Positions 1-7,030 of a stretch of 26,645 nt of DNA are shown here, piece by piece (position 1 is the stretch's first letter; every line of letters starts with the position of its first letter). A program made the translations under genes and the position numbers. Origin of the DNA: CAYQTO01 sp964420455 (GTDB lineage: Bacteria > Sumerlaeota > Sumerlaeia > SLMS01); assembly GCA_964420455.1 (NCBI GenBank), contig CAYQTO010000030.1, positions 1-26,645 of the forward strand, read 5' to 3'. The notes beneath the pieces are model-generated. The model was not told the origin of the DNA and did not search any database. It saw only the letters and a list, made by a program, of their open reading frames with translations.

Positions 1-1193
1 GCCGCGGGCCGCGGGTGCCCCTCCATGATCGACATCTCGGCGAGGATGCCCGGACCCACCACCGCCTCGTCGCTCAGGATCGAGATCCGCTCGATCACGT
101 TCTGGAGCTCGCGGACATTGCCGTTCCACGGGAGCTTCTCGAGCTCGTCGAGGAGTTGGGGGCTGAGGCGGAGGTCGAGACGCCCGGCGGCGGGGGCAGC
201 CTCTGCCAGGAAATGCGTGGCAAGGAGACGGACGTCGCGCTCGCGTTCGCGAAGCGGCGGGAGCCGGATCTTGAGCACGTTCAACCGGTAGTAAAGGTCC
301 TCGCGGAATCGCTTTTCGGCGACTTCGGTCTCGAGCGGCCGGTTGGTGGCGGCGATGACCCTGATATCCACGGGAATATTCTCAACGGCGCCGACGCGGG
401 TGATCTCGCGTTCCTGGAGGACGCGCAGGAGCTTCGCCTGAAGCTCAAGGGGGAGCTCGCCCATCTCGTCAAGAAAGAGGGTTCCACCGGCGGCGGCCTC
501 GATCAGGCCCGTGCGCCGGTCCGTTGCTCCTGTGAAGGCTCCCTTTTCATGGCCGAACAACTCGCTTTCCATCAGCGAAGGGGGGATGGTGGCGCAGTTG
601 ATGGCGACAAAGCGGGCACGGGCCCGGGGGGAGAATTCATGAAGGGCCCTCGCGACGACCTCCTTGCCGGTGCCGCTCTCCCCCGTGACCAGCACGGGAC
701 TGGGCGAGGGGGCGAAGCGCAGGATGCGCTCGCGCACCTCGCGGATGGGCTCCGACTCGCCCAGAAGGAGGCGCTCGAGGCGGCGCACGCCGTCGGTCAC
801 CGGGGCAGAGTCCTGTACCGCCCGGGTCGGGCCTTCCGCCGCACGGCGCACCGTCGCGATCAGTTCCTTCGTGTCGAACGGCTTCGTCACGTAGTCATAC
901 GCCCCGGCCCGCATGCATCGGGTCGCGCTCTCGATCGTCCCGTAGGCGGTCATGACGATCACATGACCGGAAAAGCCGCCCTCGCGGAGCCTCCCCACCA
1001 CTTCCTCGCCGGTCATCTCGGGCATGCGAAGGTCCGTGATGAGCACGCGGCTGCCGTTGCGGAGGGCATCCTCCACGCCTTCCCGGGGCGAGGTGAACGT
1101 GTGAACGTCGAATCCTTCGATCCCCAGCGTCTTGCGAAGGATGACCCCCATGTTGGCCTGGTCGTCGATCACCGTGACGCGGCTCCTGGTCAT
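1..1193 (-). CDS. Sigma-54-dependent response regulator, NtrC family (3' end beyond the window)
   Basis: This is an enhancer-binding response regulator that would activate sigma-54 promoters by ATP hydrolysis once its receiver is phosphorylated. The first ~397 residues are present. The receiver domain (about 1-120) shows the acidic pair D10/D11, phosphoacceptor D54 (in ITDLRMP), T82 and K104 (in TKPFD). The AAA+ domain (about 145-375) has Walker A GESGTGKE at 171-178, the sigma-54 contact loop GAFTGA at 216-221 and Walker B GGTLFLDE at 234-241. The Fis-type HTH expected at the C-terminus lies beyond the left edge, so the regulon cannot be guessed. The ATG start at 1193 sits inside an ATGA overlap with the hflX stop, which suggests translational coupling. 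No partner histidine kinase is visible. I recognise the family with high confidence but not the specific member. Confidence 0.93.
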   Translation of the reverse strand, partial: MTRSRVTVIDDQANMGVILRKTLGIEGFDVHTFTSPREGVEDALRNGSRVLITDLRMPEMTGEEVVGRLREGGFSGHVIVMTAYGTIESATRCMRAGAYDYVTKPFDTKELIATVRRAAEGPTRAVQDSAPVTDGVRRLERLLLGESEPIREVRERILRFAPSPSPVLVTGESGTGKEVVARALHEFSPRARARFVAINCATIPPSLMESELFGHEKGAFTGATDRRTGLIEAAAGGTLFLDEMGELPLELQAKLLRVLQEREITRVGAVENIPVDIRVIAATNRPLETEVAEKRFREDLYYRLNVLKIRLPPLRERERDVRLLATHFLAEAAPAAGRLDLRLSPQLLDELEKLPWNGNVRELQNVIERISILSDEAVVGPGILAEMSIMEGHPRPA

Positions 1194-2473
1194 GCGCCGT
1201 TGATCACCCAGTTGCGGAATCGGGGTGCAAACCTCGCGGGAACCCGGGCGTGGACATGCATGCCGCCTTCCTCATAGGAGGACTCGAGCACCTCGGCCTC
1301 CCGATGGAGCTGCCCCAGCACGTCGCCCCGGTCGTAGGGGAGGCACAACTCCATGTCTTCGAGGTCGGAAAAGAGCTGGGCCTCGAGCCAGGCGAGGAGG
1401 TCGACGAGGCCGGCGCCGGTATGGGCGCTGACCTCGACGGAGGGCGTGAGTTGGTGGCGCAGGTCCGCAAGGGCCGAGGGATCCGGCCCCAGATCCATCT
1501 TGTTCAGGACGTAAAGCGTGGGCTTTTCCTCTATGCCAAGTTCCTCGAGAACGGCACGGGTGGCTTCGACCTGGGCGAAGGCCTGCGGGTGGGTGGCATC
1601 GATGACGTGGAGGAGCACATCGGCGACTTCCGCTTCCTCGAGCGTCGCCTTGAAGGCCTCGACCAGGGTGTGGGGGAGCTTGCGGATGAATCCCACCGTG
1701 TCGCTCAGGAGCAGAGGCTGGTTGTTGGGCAGGTTGATGCGGCGGACGGTTGGGTCGAGGGTGGCGAAGAGCTTGTCCTCGGCGAGGACCGCGGCGCCGG
1801 TGAAGGCGTTAAGGAGGGAGGACTTCCCGGAGTTGGTGTAACCGACGAGGGAGGCGGTGGGGACAGGGCGGCCGCGGCGGCCCTTGCGCTGGGTGGCGCG
1901 CTGACGTCGGACCTCCTCCAGGTCGCGCTTGTGACGCGCGATGGCGGTGCGGACCAGCCGCCGGTCGACCTCGATCTGGGCCTCGCCAGCGCCGCCAATG
2001 AACCCGCCGCCGCCGCGCTGGCGCTCGAGGTGGGTCCACGCCCGCTTGAGCCGGGGCAGCGAATACTCGAGCTTCGCCAATTCCACCTGGAGCCGCGCCT
2101 CGCGCGTTCGCGCCCGCTGCGCGAAGATGTCCAGAATCACCTCGCGGCGGTCGATCACCGCCTTCTTGGTCTCGCGCTCCCAGTTGCGTTGCTGGGCGGG
2201 GGTCAGGTCGTCATCGACGACCAGCAGGCCCGCCTCGAGGGCCTCCGCCGTGGCCGCGATGGTCTGGACTTTCCCGCTCCCGAGGAGAAACCGCGCGTGG
2301 GGCTTTTCCGCCCGCGCCATCTCGCGGCCTTTCACCTCCAGTCCCATCGTCTCCACGAGCCGTTCCAATTCGTCGAGGTGCTCAACGGATTCGGACACTG
2401 TCTCGCCAGAGCGCTGGACCCCCACAAGGTAGCAATCCAGCTGGTTTTTCTTTTCCACGTCGCGATCGAGCAT
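1190..2473 (-). CDS. hflX: GTPase HflX, ribosome-associated
   Basis: HflX is a cytoplasmic GTPase that binds the large ribosomal subunit and splits stalled or stressed ribosomes. The 427-residue protein has the family layout. An N-terminal HflX domain (about 15-200) carries the glycine-rich segment around 153-163 (RGGGGFIGGAG) after a helical region. The G domain follows, with G1 GYTNSGKSS (211-219), G3 DTVGF (258-262), G4 NKMD (324-327) and G5 SAHTG (349-353). The length is normal for the family. The ATG at 2473 has no convincing Shine-Dalgarno sequence, but the protein begins close to the conserved LVGV strand, so the start is reasonable. Its TGA stop overlaps the ATG of the downstream response regulator by 4 nt. 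hfq, the common neighbour in proteobacteria, is absent; the upstream gap holds no gene. Confidence 0.96.
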   Translation of the reverse strand: MLDRDVEKKNQLDCYLVGVQRSGETVSESVEHLDELERLVETMGLEVKGREMARAEKPHARFLLGSGKVQTIAATAEALEAGLLVVDDDLTPAQQRNWERETKKAVIDRREVILDIFAQRARTREARLQVELAKLEYSLPRLKRAWTHLERQRGGGGFIGGAGEAQIEVDRRLVRTAIARHKRDLEEVRRQRATQRKGRRGRPVPTASLVGYTNSGKSSLLNAFTGAAVLAEDKLFATLDPTVRRINLPNNQPLLLSDTVGFIRKLPHTLVEAFKATLEEAEVADVLLHVIDATHPQAFAQVEATRAVLEELGIEEKPTLYVLNKMDLGPDPSALADLRHQLTPSVEVSAHTGAGLVDLLAWLEAQLFSDLEDMELCLPYDRGDVLGQLHREAEVLESSYEEGGMHVHARVPARFAPRFRNWVINGA

Positions 2474-2527
2474 AAGCGGAAGAGGAAGCGTCCTTTGGTT
2501 GGGATTTCAAGAGGAGTCGGAATGCAA

Positions 2528-2555
2528 TCGGCCCCTTCCCGAGGGAAGGGGCCGA
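2528..2555. other. Perfect 13-bp inverted repeat (hairpin) in the hflX leader
   Basis: The arms TCGGCCCCTTCCC (2528-2540) and GGGAAGGGGCCGA (2543-2555) are perfectly complementary around a 2-nt spacer, so in RNA a 12-bp stem with a 4-nt loop would form. It lies 55 nt upstream of the hflX start. Neither side carries a run of T, so it is not a canonical intrinsic terminator. Read on the minus strand it would sit in the 5' leader of hflX or at the end of an upstream transcript. It could be an attenuator, a transcript-stabilising stem, or a dispersed repeat unit. Confidence 0.6.
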
Positions 2556-2597
2556 CTGAAGTATGGTGGCTGGACAGGGAGGGTTACACAGGTGGGT

Positions 2598-2629
2598 GTT
2601 GTGTTTGGTGGGAGTTGTGTTTGGAGGGA
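2598..2629. repeat. Two tandem copies of a 16-bp unit
   Basis: The unit GTTGTGTTTGGTGGGA (2598-2613) is followed directly by GTTGTGTTTGGAGGGA (2614-2629). The two differ at one base. The flanks (GTGGGT before, AATGTGT after) are similarly GT-rich, so this is a short local duplication in G/T-rich spacer DNA. No function is evident. Confidence 0.75.
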
Positions 2630-2871
2630 AATGTGTCCCTTTCGGGAGCGAGGGAGTGTTCGGTGGGATAACCCCTTGGTATTAACCTCGGGAGACACGC
2701 CTCCTTGCCAGTATGTAACCACCATGACTGAGCAGATGGCTTTCGGTGTAGGGTTGTTCGGGCTCCTTTCCAGAGGGCTTCGAAGAGTTTGACCTGCCCG
2801 CAGTGGGGGAAGTTTGGCTGCTTCTTCGGGGTTACAGCGGGTATTGTATGCGCAATTTGTGCCAGCTGTCA

Positions 2872-2906
2872 CCGGAATCGGCCGATCTGTGGCCGATTGA
2901 TTCCGG
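2872..2906. repeat. Imperfect inverted repeat downstream of the HD-GYP gene
   Basis: CCGGAATCGGCC (2872-2883) pairs with GGCCGATTGATTCCGG (2891-2906) if four extra bases bulge out; the loop is 7 nt. A second small stem (CTCG..GGG/CCCGAG) lies at 2916-2932. Both fall 100-155 nt past the minus-strand stop of the HD-GYP gene, so they might take part in 3' end formation, but neither is followed by a T tract. Confidence 0.4.
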
Positions 2907-3028
2907 TAGTTCTAGCTCGAGGGTTTCCCGAGATCGAACGTGGCGCCGGTGTGTCAAGCTGGGATTCTGTGTGTGCGGGGATGCACCAAGTCGCTTCGTG
3001 GGTCCCATTTGGCGACCCGCCGGGGGGC

Positions 3029-4651
3029 CTACGAAGCATCGTTTCGTTCCGCCCCCGACGCTACCTCGCTGCCATGGACCAGGTCGCGCCCGGCATAGCC
3101 CTCGAAGGCGTCGACCACCTTGGGGTCGAACAGCTTTCCGCTTAACTCGCGGATCTTGTCCACCGCCTCGCTGAAGCTCAGGGGCTTGTTGTAGCTCCGC
3201 TGGCTTGTCATGGCGTCGAACACGTCGGCCACGCCGATGATCCGTGCCCCGAGGCAGCATTCGTCCCCGACGAGGCCGTCGGGATAGCCGCTGCCGTCCC
3301 AGCGCTCGTGATGGCCGCGGATGTACGGGAGAACGGGCCGGAGGTAGAGAATCGGCTCGAGGATGCGCTCGCCCATCTCCACGTGGTCCTTTACGGAGGA
3401 AAACTCGGTGTCGCTCAGCTTGCCGGCCTTGTTGATGATGCCTTCGCGGACGCCGATCTTGCCCACATCATGGAGGTCGGCGGCGATCCGGATGCGTTCC
3501 ACCTCGCCGGGATCGAGACCCATTTCCCGGGCGATCCCCACAGAGTAGAGGCTGACCCGTTCGGTGTGGCCTTTGGTGTAGGCATCGCGGGCTTCGATCG
3601 CGTTGACCAGTGTCTGCAGGGTCTGGTGGTAGTGCTGCTGGAGCGAGTCCACCAGCTTGGCGTTGTCGATTGCCACGGCGCACTGGTTGGCGAAGGCGGT
3701 CACCACCTCCGCGTCGAGCTCGTCGTAGTGGACGTTCTGCAGGCGGTTGTCGATGTAGAGTGCCCCGAGGGCGACCTCGCCGGAGACCAGCGGCGCGCAG
3801 ATAACCGACTTTACCTGGAAGCCGATGATCGAGTCGCTGTTGGCGAAGCGCTCGTCCTGGGCGGTGTCGCTGGTGATGAGGGTACAGCGCTCGCGGATGG
3901 CACGGTCCACCACCGTGCGGCTGATGTTGACCTCTGGCTCGCGGTCGGTTCCCCGGGCGCGCGCCAACCGGGGGACGACCATCTTGCGGGCGGGGTCATC
4001 AATGAGGATGACCACGTTCTCCGCCCCCGCAAAGACCTCGAACAGGTTTTCCGCAATCCGCTTCAGCAACTCGTCCATGGAGACCAGCTTTGTCAGCGTC
4101 TGCGACATGGAGTAGATCGTCTTGAGGCCGTTGAGGAGCCGCTGGGTACGGACGAGTTCGAAGCGCTCGGCCTCGCTGATCTCCGGCTGGTGCTCGCGAT
4201 AGTAGTCAAAAATCTGGGCGAACTTGTCCGCAAGGGCGTCGGGCTTCACCGCCGCCGTGTTCACGATGCCCGTGACAGTGGATTCCGCATGGACAAAGTT
4301 GATCGTGCGGAAGTCCGACTCCTCGAGGATGGCGAATTCCGACGTCCCTATCTTGATGATGTCCCCGAGGCGGACTTCCGCCTCGGTGATGCGCTGGCCG
4401 TTGACGAGGGTGCCGTTGGTCGATCCGTTGTCACGAAAGTGGAGCTCGCCGTTTCGGACAAGGAAGGTGCCGTGGTGACGCGACACCTTGGGATCGTCCA
4501 GGATCACGTCGCAGTGGGCCTCGCGCCCAACGGTAAGTTGGGAGGAGACTTCGAACCGCTCGCCGCGGATCACACCGGATTGACAGTAGACCTGATACAC
4601 GCCTGGGACCGGTTGCTCGTAACCAAGGGCGGAACCCTTGTCAGTGTTCAC
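3029..4651 (-). CDS. FHA-GAF-HD-GYP cyclic-di-GMP phosphodiesterase
   Basis: This is probably a soluble signalling phosphodiesterase acting on cyclic di-GMP, gated by two sensor domains. The numbering uses the GTG start at 4651. An FHA domain (about 29-108) shows the phosphothreonine-pocket pattern GR..CD...D..VSRHHG...NG....D.GSTNGT. A GAF domain follows (about 194-334), then a helical linker and an HD-GYP domain (about 345-520). The HD-GYP domain has GHTERV, LHDVGKIG (metal-binding HD near 394-395) and HHERWDGSGYPDG (GYP at 455-457), so the active site looks intact. No membrane segment is present. An in-frame TTG at 4684 would add 11 residues, but it lies inside a likely -35/-10 region. Neither start has a Shine-Dalgarno sequence, so the start is uncertain. 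The FHA domain suggests input from a Ser/Thr kinase, possibly the one at 16-18 kb (inference). Confidence 0.92.
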   Translation of the reverse strand: MNTDKGSALGYEQPVPGVYQVYCQSGVIRGERFEVSSQLTVGREAHCDVILDDPKVSRHHGTFLVRNGELHFRDNGSTNGTLVNGQRITEAEVRLGDIIKIGTSEFAILEESDFRTINFVHAESTVTGIVNTAAVKPDALADKFAQIFDYYREHQPEISEAERFELVRTQRLLNGLKTIYSMSQTLTKLVSMDELLKRIAENLFEVFAGAENVVILIDDPARKMVVPRLARARGTDREPEVNISRTVVDRAIRERCTLITSDTAQDERFANSDSIIGFQVKSVICAPLVSGEVALGALYIDNRLQNVHYDELDAEVVTAFANQCAVAIDNAKLVDSLQQHYHQTLQTLVNAIEARDAYTKGHTERVSLYSVGIAREMGLDPGEVERIRIAADLHDVGKIGVREGIINKAGKLSDTEFSSVKDHVEMGERILEPILYLRPVLPYIRGHHERWDGSGYPDGLVGDECCLGARIIGVADVFDAMTSQRSYNKPLSFSEAVDKIRELSGKLFDPKVVDAFEGYAGRDLVHGSEVASGAERNDAS

Positions 4652-4662
4652 GCAACGTGAGG

Positions 4663-4691
4663 GTGTAGGGGTAGCCCCGATCAACTGTCAA
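4663..4691 (-). promoter_or_regulatory. Candidate promoter of the HD-GYP gene
   Basis: On the minus strand a perfect -35 box TTGACA (4691-4686) is followed after 17 nt by CTACAC (4668-4663), a weak -10; an 18-nt spacer gives TACACC. Transcription would begin around 4656, leaving almost no leader before the GTG at 4651, so the message may be leaderless. The -10 match is poor and the call rests mainly on the -35. Confidence 0.35.
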
Positions 4692-4820
4692 GACGGTTTC
4701 GGACCGGAAGGAGGCGGGGGAAAGCACGGTTCCCGGTTGCCGCCCCGCAGGGCAAAGAGGGAACAGAGCCGGGCATGGCCGGCGCAAAAGGCATGGTGAA
4801 CGCGAGGTGACCAATACACG

Positions 4821-6512
4821 ATGACTCCCAGAAAGAAATCCCGCCGATGGAAAGTCACGCTCCCCGACGGAGCGGTCAAGGAGGTGGAGGACGGCACCAG
4901 CGTGGGAACCCTCGTCCCCGAGGCGCCACCGGGCGAGGCGCCGATTATTGCCGCGCGATTCAACAACAAGGTCTCGTCGCTCAGCCGACCCATTGACAAG
5001 GACGGAGCCCTTGACTTCGTCGACCTCGCGAGCCGCGACGGAGGCCTGATCTATCGCCGCAGCCTGACCTTCCTCCTTATCCGCGCCGTCCACGAGCTCT
5101 TCCCCCACCTCAAGGTCTACATCAATCACTCGCTGAACCGCGGCTACTATGGCGAGATCTATGACCCCTCCCTCGACGAGGAAACGCCGCTCCCTCTCGA
5201 CGAGACCGATCTCCACCGCATCCTCGCCCGCATGCGCGAGCTTGTTGAGGCGGACGAGCCCTTCGAGCGTACCGAGATGACTGTAGGCGAGGCTCGCAGC
5301 CTCTTTGCCGAGGCCGGCCTCACCGACAAGGTCGAGCTCCTCGCCGGACGCGACAAGGAAACCACAAGCGTCTATCACTGCGGGCCCATCATCAATCACT
5401 TCTACGGCCAACTGCTTCCCTCCACCGGCTACCTTCGCCAGTTTGATCTCAAGCTCTGCGAGCCCGGCTTCGTCCTCCTCTTCCCGCCCCATGGAAAGCC
5501 CGACGAGATGCCCGTGTACGTCCACGAGCCGAAGATCTTCTCCGTCTTCCAGGAATACGAGCAGTGGTCGCGCATCCTGGGCGTGCGGACCGTGGCGCAC
5601 CTGAACACCCTCGTGGATTCCCGCGAAATCAACGAGTACGTGCTCATTGCGGAGGCCCTCCACGAGAAGAAGATCGCGCGCCTTGCGGACGAGATCAAGG
5701 AGCGCGCCCGCCGGGCCACCATCGTCCTCCTCAGCGGCCCGTCCGCCTCCGGCAAGACCACCACGGTCAAGCGGCTGTCTATACAGTTGCGGGTAAACGG
5801 GCTGCGACCGCTCGTCATCGGCCTCGACGACTTCTTCGTCGAGCGCGAGCGCACACCCCGCGACGAGAGCGGCGAGTACGACTTCGAAAGCTTCCACGCG
5901 ATCGACGTGGAACTCCTCCAGGGCACCATTCGCCAGATCCTCCATGGGGGCGAGGTGCACCTGCCAAAGTTCGATTTCCACCAGGGCCGCCCGGTCCCCG
6001 GCCGCCGCGTGCGCCTCCTCCCCGGACAGCCCCTCATCCTCGAGGGCATCCACGCCCTGAACCCCAACCTCCTTCCCACGATCCCCGACGGACTGAAGTT
6101 CAAGATCTACATCAGCCCGCTGACGCATCTGAACATCGATGACCACAACCGCATCGCCAGCAGCGATGCCCGCCTGATCCGGCGCATGGTGCGCGATTCC
6201 CGCTATCGCGGCTACGACGGGGTCGCGACCCTCACCCGCTGGCCGTCGGTCCGCCGCGGCGAGGAGCGGAATATCTTCCCGTACCAGAACGAGGCCGACT
6301 TCATCTTTAACTCGGCACTCCCCTACGAGGTCTGCGTGCTGCGCCAGTACGCCGAGCCGGTGCTCGAGGGGGTGCCCCGCGAGCACGAGATCTACAGCGA
6401 GGCGGCCCGTCTCCTGAAGTTCATGAGCTACTTCAAGCCGATCAAGGCGGACATCGTGCCGCGGCACTCGCTGCTTCGCGAGTTCATCGGCGGTTCGAGC
6501 TTCAAGTACTGA
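4821..6512 (+). CDS. TGS-domain nucleoside (uridine-type) kinase
   Basis: This cytoplasmic kinase of the uridine kinase/phosphoribulokinase P-loop family is fused behind a ThrRS-like N-terminus. The 563-residue protein starts with a TGS domain (about 8-70). A region resembling the threonyl-tRNA synthetase second additional domain follows (about 75-240), with HELFPHLKVYINHSLNRG and a YHCGPIINHF stretch. The kinase domain (about 298-520) has P-loop GPSASGKT (306-313), LDDFFVER (about 335-342) and a C-terminal segment ending near VPRHSLLREFIGGSS. This architecture is known from bacterial proteins annotated 'nucleoside kinase'; the true substrate and the role of the TGS part are not settled. The ATG at 4821 has GAGGTGA 10 nt upstream. 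It is transcribed away from the HD-GYP gene and converges on the Rrf2 gene with 46 nt between stops. Confidence 0.92.
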   Translation: MTPRKKSRRWKVTLPDGAVKEVEDGTSVGTLVPEAPPGEAPIIAARFNNKVSSLSRPIDKDGALDFVDLASRDGGLIYRRSLTFLLIRAVHELFPHLKVYINHSLNRGYYGEIYDPSLDEETPLPLDETDLHRILARMRELVEADEPFERTEMTVGEARSLFAEAGLTDKVELLAGRDKETTSVYHCGPIINHFYGQLLPSTGYLRQFDLKLCEPGFVLLFPPHGKPDEMPVYVHEPKIFSVFQEYEQWSRILGVRTVAHLNTLVDSREINEYVLIAEALHEKKIARLADEIKERARRATIVLLSGPSASGKTTTVKRLSIQLRVNGLRPLVIGLDDFFVERERTPRDESGEYDFESFHAIDVELLQGTIRQILHGGEVHLPKFDFHQGRPVPGRRVRLLPGQPLILEGIHALNPNLLPTIPDGLKFKIYISPLTHLNIDDHNRIASSDARLIRRMVRDSRYRGYDGVATLTRWPSVRRGEERNIFPYQNEADFIFNSALPYEVCVLRQYAEPVLEGVPREHEIYSEAARLLKFMSYFKPIKADIVPRHSLLREFIGGSSFKY

Positions 6513-6558
6513 GGGAACGGAGAGTGGTCGGCGGCCGGCGCGAAAGGGCTGGCGCGCG

Positions 6559-6987
6559 CTAAATCGTATAGTCGGGGATGTAGTGGCTGCGGCGGCGCTC
6601 GGCCTCGTCGACGAGGTCCTGGAGCGAGGTGCTGTCGTAGACTTCGCAGACGGCGGCCTCGGCGCGGCGCCAGAGGTCCGCGAGGACGTCGCAGGCACCG
6701 GGCTCTGCCGATTCCTCCACCGGCCGGAGGGGCCCCTGGACGAAGCGGATCACCTCGCCCACGGCGAGGTCCGCCGGGTGGCGACGGAGCACGTACCCGC
6801 CTTCCTTGCCCCGCCGCGACTCGGTGAACCCGCCCTGCTTCAGCTCGTTCAGGATCACCTCGAGGAAGCGCGGAGGGATACCCTGGGAGCTGGCGATCTC
6901 GCTGACCTTGGTCGGGCGTGTGGCGTCCCGCTGCGCGAGTTCGAACAGCGCCCGAAGCGCGTACTGGCATTTCTGGGTGATTGCCAT
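6559..6987 (-). CDS. Rrf2-family transcriptional regulator
   Basis: This 142-residue winged-helix repressor belongs to the Rrf2 family (IscR, CymR, NsrR). The N-terminal HTH is typical: QKCQYALRALFELA, then SEIASSQGIPPRFLEVILNELKQGGFTESRRGKEGGYVL. Cysteines are at 7, 99 and 114 only. The tight three-cysteine cluster of IscR/NsrR is missing, so an iron-sulfur sensor is doubtful and a CymR-like regulator of sulfur metabolism is more likely (inference, supported by context). It is the last gene of the minus-strand sulfur arm, 43 nt after cysI and separated by a GC-rich hairpin. It may regulate the divergent sulfur promoter at 12.3 kb. The ATG at 6987 lacks a clear ribosome binding site. Confidence 0.92.
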   Translation of the reverse strand: MAITQKCQYALRALFELAQRDATRPTKVSEIASSQGIPPRFLEVILNELKQGGFTESRRGKEGGYVLRRHPADLAVGEVIRFVQGPLRPVEESAEPGACDVLADLWRRAEAAVCEVYDSTSLQDLVDEAERRRSHYIPDYTI

Positions 6988-6995
6988 GGGAAAGC

Positions 6996-7019
6996 CGGGC
7001 CGGGATCATGCCCGGCCCG
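6996..7019. terminator. GC-rich hairpin between cysI and the Rrf2 gene
   Basis: CGGGCCGGG (6996-7004) and CCCGGCCCG (7011-7019) form a perfect 9-bp stem with a 6-nt loop. The hairpin starts 12 nt after the minus-strand stop of cysI and ends 8 nt before the Rrf2 ATG. The tail on the minus strand is CTTTCCC, so termination would be weak at best. It could attenuate read-through into the regulator gene, hide its ribosome binding site, or act as a protein-binding palindrome. Confidence 0.45.
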
Positions 7020-7030
7020 CTCCGTTCAGA

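Larger units (their letters stand above)
2474..3028. other. 555-nt gene-free stretch upstream of hflX
   Basis: Between the HD-GYP gene and hflX, both on the minus strand, I find no convincing coding sequence. The open frames here (for example minus 2872-2507 and plus 2803-3174) have no domain, biased composition and poor starts. The stretch is visibly less GC-rich and more GT-skewed on the plus strand than the flanking genes. It contains a strong hairpin (2528-2555), a 16-bp tandem repeat (2598-2629) and an imperfect inverted repeat (2872-2906). It should hold the hflX promoter and the HD-GYP terminator. I cannot point to a good -35/-10 pair for hflX or to a T-tailed terminator. A small RNA is possible but unsupported by any family I recognise. 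Confidence 0.6.

Noticed and set aside
2852..2864. Minus-strand TGGCACAAATTGC, resembling a sigma-54 -24/-12 promoter
   Set aside because: The GG and GC dinucleotides are 8 nt apart instead of the required 10, so sigma-54 polymerase should not recognise it.
2507..2872. Possible 121-residue small protein upstream of hflX
   Set aside because: Composition is Pro/Ser/Thr/Arg-rich, it spans the hairpin and tandem repeat, and it has no recognisable domain; a start with a ribosome binding site (GTG near 2692) exists but is not enough.
6513..6558. Bidirectional terminator between the nucleoside kinase and the Rrf2 gene
   Set aside because: The 46-nt convergent gap has no stem followed by a T tract; only short GC runs.
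4641..6698. Long minus-strand open frame opposite the nucleoside kinase
   Set aside because: It covers the kinase gene and its promoter region antisense and shows no family motif; the plus-strand protein is unmistakable.
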